Source: Planctomycetota bacterium
GTDB lineage: Bacteria > Planctomycetota > Planctomycetia > Pirellulales > Thermoguttaceae
NCBI GenBank assembly: GCA_018897395.1
Contig: JAHIKV010000222.1
Span: 1 to 6,391 of the forward strand
DNA length: 6,391 bases
Direction: 5' to 3'
The notes under the pieces were generated by a model. It saw only the letters and a list, made by a program, of their open reading frames with translations. It was not told the DNA's origin and searched no databases. The position numbers were made by a program, and so were the translations under genes. Every line of letters starts with the position of its first letter. Positions within the stretch are counted from its first letter, which is position 1. Below are positions 5,382 through 6,391 of the stretch, one piece after another.

Positions 5382-6146
5382 ATGAACGACACCTGGCGAA
5401 CGACGCTGTTGGAACGACACCGCTGGATGACGTTCTTGCTGCCGTTTCTTGTGTTCATGCTCGTCGGCGCGCTGGAGCCGGCGCCCGAGGAGCTTGGCGG
5501 CGGCGCGATCGGCTTGGCCATTCCATACTCGTACTATCCGTGGCTGTACGCGGCCAAGATCGCGTTGACCACCGCGGCGGTGGTGTTCGTGTTGCCCGGC
5601 TACCGGGAGTTTCCGCTAAAATTGAGTCCGACGGCGATCGTGGTGGGCGTGGTGGGCGGACCGCTGTGGATCGGCCTGTGTCTGCTCGACTGGGAACGGC
5701 TCTACATTTTCCCCTTCCTGAACAACATCGGGGCGGGATGGATCATCGGCGCCGGCGAGCGGTCGGCGTTCGACCCATTCGAGCATATAACCGGCCATCC
5801 GACTTTGGCGTGGGCCTTTCTGGCCGTGCGGTTTTTCGGCCTGGTGGCCGTCGTGCCGCTGATCGAAGAGTTCTTTCTGCGCGGTTTCCTGATGCGGTTC
5901 GTGATGGAGCGCGATTGGTGGGAGGCGCCGTTCGGCAAGGCCGGCACGTTTGCCGTTGTGTTGGGTACGGCCGTGCCGATGATGACGCACCCCGGCGAAC
6001 TGCTGGCGGCGGCCGTTTGGTTCTCAATGATTACCTGGCTGATGCTGCGGACCCGGAACATCTGGGACTGCGTGGCCGCCCACGCCTTGACGAACTTGAT
6101 TATGGGGATATATGTTGTCGCCACGGGCATGTGGCGGCTGATGTAA
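5382..6146 (+). CDS. CAAX prenyl protease-related (CPBP family) membrane protein, exosortase-associated type
   Basis: This 254-residue polytopic inner-membrane protein belongs to the CPBP/Abi family, which includes Rce1-type glutamate intramembrane proteases. Hydrophobic segments lie near 17-31, 52-71, 84-102, 142-160, 188-202 and 207-222, plus the C-terminal stretch. Motif 1 EExxxR is intact (Glu162, Glu163, Arg167 in IEEFFLRGF). Motif 2 keeps His203 (PMMTH), but the usual Phe four residues earlier is Pro199. Motif 3 is HALTN (His234, Asn238). The ending HALTNLIMGIYVVATGMW matches the subgroup described as CAAX prenyl protease-related proteins of exosortase systems (TIGR03008 as I recall it). 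ATG 5382 is chosen because it follows the repeats, although its ribosome binding site is weak (GGAAAG, 12 bases away). The frame opens at 5253, with an ATG at 5325. No exosortase gene is in view; the substrate is unknown. Confidence 0.85.
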   Translation: MNDTWRTTLLERHRWMTFLLPFLVFMLVGALEPAPEELGGGAIGLAIPYSYYPWLYAAKIALTTAAVVFVLPGYREFPLKLSPTAIVVGVVGGPLWIGLCLLDWERLYIFPFLNNIGAGWIIGAGERSAFDPFEHITGHPTLAWAFLAVRFFGLVAVVPLIEEFFLRGFLMRFVMERDWWEAPFGKAGTFAVVLGTAVPMMTHPGELLAAAVWFSMITWLMLRTRNIWDCVAAHALTNLIMGIYVVATGMWRLM

Positions 6147-6167
6147 GGAACCGTAACGGAATATGTT

Positions 6168-6192
6168 GTAGGACGGATTTCCTAATCCGTCC
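6168..6192. repeat. Solitary REP-like hairpin (GTAG + stem)
   Basis: GTAG (6168-6171) is followed by GACGGATT (6172-6179), loop TCCT, AATCCGTC (6184-6191); the stem extends to 9 bp by using the last G of GTAG. Unlike doublets 1 and 2, no inverted partner is present. It lies 21 bases after the CAAX protease stop and might also end that transcript. Confidence 0.65.
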
Positions 6193-6200
6193 CGGAGTCC

Positions 6201-6262
6201 GTAGGCCGGGTCGTGACCCGGCGCGTTCGGGCAGAGCAGTCGCCGGGTCTTGACCCGGCCTA
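6201..6262. repeat. REP/BIME-like hairpin doublet 3 (GTAG...CTA), interrupted at its end
   Basis: GTAG (6201-6204) precedes GCCGGGTC (6205-6212), loop GT, GACCCGGC (6215-6222). After a 19-base spacer the inverted half is GCCGGGTC (6242-6249), loop TT, GACCCGGC (6252-6259), then CTA followed by G where the other doublets have CTAC. The missing final C coincides with the apparent start of a group II intron at 6263. Confidence 0.75.
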
Positions 6263-6391
6263 GTGCGCTTGTAAGTGTATCGAATCAGCAGGGTGGAAGT
6301 CCCTGTCGAAGTTGGGTCTGAACTTTGTAACCAATAGTAACTGCGTCCTCGTGAGAGGGGGTGGAGAGCAACTGGAGGTGAATGACTGGTC
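6263..6391 (+). mobile_element. 5' end of a probable group II intron (domain I), truncated by the window edge
   Basis: From 6263 the sequence starts GTGCG, the group II intron 5' consensus. At 6288-6304 it forms the hairpin CAGGG-TGGAAGT-CCCTG, which resembles the CAGG-TGAAAG-TCCTG hairpin near the start of many bacterial group II introns. The remaining purine-rich, non-coding sequence (for example GAGAGGGGGTGGAGAGC) suits structured domain I RNA. No reverse transcriptase or maturase reading frame is reached within the window. Orientation is plus. The intron class cannot be fixed from this fragment; the position right behind a hairpin would suit class C. The identification rests on recognition of consensus elements, not on a full fold. 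Confidence 0.6.

Noticed and set aside
6201..6262. Hairpins considered as an integron attC site or an ordinary terminator
   Set aside because: No attC core sites (RYYYAAC / GTTRRRY) and no T-run; the GTAG/CTA-flanked inverted pair matches the other REP-like doublets better.

Overview
The window is high-GC bacterial DNA. The gene content (a prepilin-type protein with a long C-terminal part, a secreted alpha/beta hydrolase with an extra C-terminal domain, an exosortase-type CAAX protease homologue) and the many intergenic hairpin repeats suggest a planctomycete, probably near the Pirellulales. This assignment is inference from gene style; there is no rRNA or marker gene to confirm it.

Layout. 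A minus-strand gene begins at 93 and runs off the left edge. After a gene-poor stretch (94-456) comes a two-gene toxin-antitoxin operon on the plus strand: mntA (minimal nucleotidyltransferase antitoxin, 457-771) and hepT (HEPN RNase toxin, 758-1102), which overlap by 14 bases. A palindromic repeat doublet (1126-1186) separates hepT from a convergent minus-strand gene for a GspJ-like prepilin (1192-2448). A second doublet (2472-2550) lies immediately upstream of that gene's ribosome binding site. A PilZ-like protein follows on the plus strand (2851-3288), convergent with a minus-strand secreted hydrolase (3354-5165). The hydrolase appears to have a one-base frameshift close to its 3' end, and the original stop was probably at 3310. 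Divergent from the hydrolase is a membrane CAAX-protease-related gene (5382-6146). Its upstream region contains two perfect copies of a 20-base repeat. Behind it lies a cluster of GTAG-headed hairpins (6168-6262), directly followed by what looks like the 5' end of a group II intron (6263 to the right edge).

The genes do not form one pathway. The toxin-antitoxin pair is self-contained; the pilin-like protein, the PilZ-like protein and the two enzymes are single transcription units. The most unusual feature is the set of intergenic repeats. Several hairpins with unrelated stems share one architecture: GTAG, a 7-8 bp stem with a 2-4 base loop, usually paired with an inverted copy ending in CTAC. 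This is the architecture of REP/BIME elements handled by RAYT (TnpA-REP) transposases. The putative group II intron starts inside the terminal CTAC of one of these elements, which suggests that the REP hairpin served as its target.
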